Made by a program: the position numbers and the translations under genes. The notes below the pieces were generated by a model. That model worked only from the letters and a program-made list of their open reading frames with translations. It was not told the DNA's origin and did no database searches. This document shows positions 44,694 through 46,865 of a stretch of DNA of 46,865 nt, piece after piece. The stretch is from the NCBI GenBank assembly GCA_003023725.1, contig PXYT01000025.1, positions 1-46,865 on the forward strand. Direction: 5' to 3'. Position 1 is the stretch's first letter. The number at the start of each line of letters is the position of its first letter. This stretch comes from Sulfobacillus benefaciens. Its GTDB lineage: Bacteria > Bacillota > Sulfobacillia > Sulfobacillales > Sulfobacillaceae.

Positions 44694-45503
44694 ATGTTTG
44701 GCAGACTAATGGCTTTGAGTTTAGGACCCTTGTCTGCACTAGGGTTATCATGGGGAATGCCGCATTACGCGACACCTTTGCCTGTTAAGGTCGTGGACAC
44801 TAAAGTGAGTGCGGAAATTCTTCCGGCGGCTTCGCAGTCATCGTCCGCGCACCATAAAGCGGTGTTCGTTATTTCGGCGTATTCCAGGCATCATAAACCG
44901 GTACAACATGCACCTGTGGTGTTTTATATTGGGACGATGGCACCGGGATCCGGTATTCCTCCAACATCATTCGTGGCGACAAATACGAGCCAGGCCAAAT
45001 CCTATGTGCAATATGCCTCAGCCTACACTAATCGCTTGGGTCAGGCGGTGCTGGTGTTAAAAGGGCAGAAGGCTCAGACCATGGAGATGGTGGGGGTCAA
45101 AGTCGGTAATTTCAGCAGCTATAATCCCAGCACTAATAAGCTGTCCGCGGCGCTAGATGCTTGGTGGACAACCCCGTCATCCACTCCCACGGCGCAAAGT
45201 TATGACACCTTAACAATCAATCCCTTTATGATCAAGGCCGCCAAAGGTCCGATTAAAGAACAGGTTGTCGCCAGGCACGAAGGACAATTCATAGCTGGCG
45301 TCACTTTGCATGCCTTTGTTAACGCCGGCACCCCTCAGGCATCTGAAATGACGACCACGACTAATAGCCGCGGTAAAGGATCTTTCACATTGCCTGAACC
45401 TACCGTCGCGACCATCGTGGCGATTAAATCAGCGGCTCCGAATTCCACCTCTCCCTTCACCGGAGGAGTCGTCGCGTTATTGACCCAAACGGCCAAGAAG
45501 TAG
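44694..45503 (+). CDS. Secreted Ala/Ser/Thr-rich protein
   Basis: A 269-residue protein with a hydrophobic N-terminal signal (MFGRLMALSLGPLSALGLSWG) and a probable cleavage after about residue 26. The mature part has two beta-rich halves: KAVFVISAYSRHHKPVQHAPVVFYIG with later TNRLGQAVLVLKG, and GVTLHAFVNAGTP with TNSRGKGSFTLPEP. The TNxxGxAxxxL pattern is that of Big_1/invasin-like Ig folds. AGGAGGGG is well placed for ATG 44694. It is followed by a terminator. Surface or extracellular function unknown. Confidence 0.75.
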   Translation: MFGRLMALSLGPLSALGLSWGMPHYATPLPVKVVDTKVSAEILPAASQSSSAHHKAVFVISAYSRHHKPVQHAPVVFYIGTMAPGSGIPPTSFVATNTSQAKSYVQYASAYTNRLGQAVLVLKGQKAQTMEMVGVKVGNFSSYNPSTNKLSAALDAWWTTPSSTPTAQSYDTLTINPFMIKAAKGPIKEQVVARHEGQFIAGVTLHAFVNAGTPQASEMTTTTNSRGKGSFTLPEPTVATIVAIKSAAPNSTSPFTGGVVALLTQTAKK

Positions 45504-45527
45504 CTTTAGAGATCACAGAGCCATAGA

Positions 45528-45564
45528 AAAGACACTGGAATGTGTTCACGGTGTCTTTCTTAAT
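45528..45564 (+). terminator. Intrinsic terminator of the secreted-protein gene
   Basis: AAAGACAC (45528-45535) and GTGTCTTT (45551-45558) pair, followed by CTTAATT. It lies 25 nt after the stop. Confidence 0.65.
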
Positions 45565-45888
45565 TCCTATGCATCCATGACCTTAAAGAGAGTCGTTTAA
45601 CCCGGCAAAGATCTAACAGATGGAAAAGTTAGCTTGACTCACCGACTTTGCTGCTATTTCTGGGACAAAAAGCGTAAACACGGGTCTTCAAGCATTCCAG
45701 AGTCAATTTATTACGGAATTCTTTTAATCTATCCCAGCCGGCGCCGGGGCGAATTTTACCGCAAGGAATTCCGTTTCGTCCAGAATTCCAAAATGGTTTA
45801 AGGATTAGAGCCAGCGATCTTTCACCAAAGCTGCGACCCCGTCCTTGGGCAGCCAGATGCCAGAGAAAAATGGCCTAAAGCCATTGTT
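45565..45888. other. Intergenic stretch adjoining the TnpB element
   Basis: Several GAATTC-containing repeats and short minus-strand frames occur, none long enough to identify. It may be a decayed transposase. Confidence 0.35.
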
Positions 45889-45950
45889 GAGCCCTTAGCT
45901 AGAGATGAACTCTCCCGCCGCCTAACCCTGACGGGTTGAAGCGGGGGTGT
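45889..45950 (-). ncRNA. Right end of the second TnpB element with presumptive guide
   Basis: On the minus strand CCGCTT-C-AACCC pairs with GGGTTAGGCGG (45917-45943). Similarity to the left-edge element ends after TTCAT at 45905, so the putative 16-nt guide is 45889-45904 (starting CTCTAGCT on the minus strand). Relative to the left copy the stem shows an A-T to G-C double change, supporting an RNA structure. Confidence 0.5.
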
Positions 45951-46716
45951 TCGGGATCGCTCCCGAAAGTTCCTGGCTCATTGATCGCTGCACCGCCTGT
46001 TTGTGGCCCTTGGCGTCTTGCGCAATCTCCCCAGGCGTGAATTCGGACCGTTCCGGCCCTAGCTTCCGAAAAATCCGCGTCCGTTTGTGCTTCTGGATGG
46101 GCGGATCTCCGGCAAGAGGTTTTGTGATGCCGCGCTGAGCAATCACCATCGCAGCATTGTGATCTGCGTTATCCGTGTGTCCGCAGCGTTGACAGACAAA
46201 TTCGGATTGACTCTTCCGATTGTCCGGGAATGTGAATGTGCAGACCGCACATTCCTGCGAACGGTGTTGGGGCGGGACCGTGATGACCAACTTTCCCTGA
46301 CGGAGGGCTTTATAGCGGGTGAACGAGACGACCTCGCCCCATGCCGACGACACGATGGCCCGATTGAGCCCCGCTTTGGCCTTCGCACCGTAGGGCGGAA
46401 AATGCCTAGAAGCGTCTTTTTTCGCCTTCGGTCGCTTGGTCATATTCTGAATCCGCAAATCCTCAAACACATACAGCTCGCACTCGGCGTGGATCACGAG
46501 AGCATGACGGGTCTGATGCGCATACTCGTGATGCACATGCATCTCATAGTGCTGATACCGAGCCGCTTGGCGATAGGCTTTCTGTTGATTTTGGGACCCC
46601 TTCTGGCGCCGGGTGGCCCGCCGTTGCCATTTTTCCCGCTGTCGTCAGGCCTTTTGGTTCCGTTCATTGTGCACAGGCTTGTGCACAAGCTGAAAATCAA
46701 AGGTTTGCCCGTCTGA
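45922..46716 (-). pseudogene. tnpB: Decayed TnpB (IS605 OrfB-type) RNA-guided nuclease
   Basis: The frame retains FEDLRIQNM with the RuvC-II Glu, the zinc finger CAVC...CQRC and the RuvC-III Asp in NADHNAA. Upstream, LMTSDGQTFDF matches the segment after RuvC-I, but a TGA follows NERNQKA near 46644, and RuvC-I itself is disrupted (the DxG-like segment is joined to foreign sequence at about 46717). The longest intact piece is 206 codons from 46542. Not functional as read. Confidence 0.8.
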
Positions 46717-46721
46717 GGTCA

Positions 46722-46865
46722 TCAACGGTCGCGCAGCACCGTCTCCCAGATTTCGACCGGAATGGTTTGTAAAAGACGGTCGACGGTGTCAAAGTGCGGA
46801 ATCGAATCCAGGTCCGGGAAGATCTCCCGTCACGCCTGGGCTAAGCGGGGACTCGTCGCGTTGCG
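46722..46865 (-). pseudogene. N-terminal scrap of another transposase
   Basis: A different minus frame reads REIFPDLDSIPHFDTVDRLL and QTIPVEIWETVLRDR, then TGA TGA at the junction with TnpB. A TGA before REIF is probably a lost Trp codon. The pattern resembles the N-terminal region of DDE transposases. It continues beyond the window. Confidence 0.45.

Overview
This window reads as a chromosomal segment of an acidophilic Bacillota bacterium, plausibly Sulfobacillus or a close relative. That placement is inference from recognised gene families, strong AGGAGG-type ribosome binding sites, frequent GTG starts and moderate-to-high GC; no rRNA or tRNA gene is present to settle it. Most genes lie on the minus strand. 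The window is littered with decayed insertion sequences: TnpB-type (IS200/IS605 group) ends at both edges, an IS1380-like relic near 25.0-25.4 kb, an IS4-like relic near 38.4-38.6 kb, a possible integrase-type scrap near 21.7 kb and another transposase scrap at the right edge.

Region by region. 0-2.1 kb: TnpB 3' end, a NUDIX hydrolase and two small membrane proteins. 2.3-5.6 kb: an ABC importer of the carbohydrate-uptake type (two permeases and a lipoprotein binding protein, no ATPase). 6.3-7.9 kb: an arsR-arsM arsenic pair with a near-consensus promoter and two matching ArsR-type operators. 8.5-12.6 kb: a PHS-type MFS transporter, a calcineurin-like phosphoesterase and a HAD hydrolase. 12.6-18.5 kb: a compact carbon-phosphorus lyase operon phnGHIJKLM, with all PhnJ cysteines present but no phnCDE, phnN or phnP. 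19.2-23.9 kb: an OmpR-type response regulator followed by a histidine kinase whose ATPase domain is replaced in frame by the C-terminal half of a HAD hydrolase, then a divergent PHS-type MFS transporter preceded by 11-bp direct repeats, and a second member of the small membrane family seen at 1.8 kb.

25.6-31.2 kb: histidine phosphatase, a relic of the phn leader, a phosphonate-associated hexapeptide acyltransferase, an XRE regulator, and a GbsR/MarR-like regulator with an ABC exporter. 31.7-36.5 kb: a 45-residue double SEC-C microprotein, a putative secreted protein, a WYL regulator, a broken metallo-beta-lactamase-fold gene and a YggT protein. 36.8-43.8 kb: a MarR-regulated RND efflux system (adaptor plus 1033-residue pump) followed by a truncated, stop-containing second pump. 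44.7-45.5 kb: a secreted Ala/Ser/Thr-rich protein.

The coherent theme is phosphorus scavenging: C-P lyase, two PHS-type transporters, a two-component system, several phosphohydrolases and a phosphonate-linked acyltransferase. The most unusual items are the kinase-HAD chimera and a duplicated phn leader whose two diverged copies both fold into a hairpin with the same loop, which suggests a structured RNA upstream of phnG.
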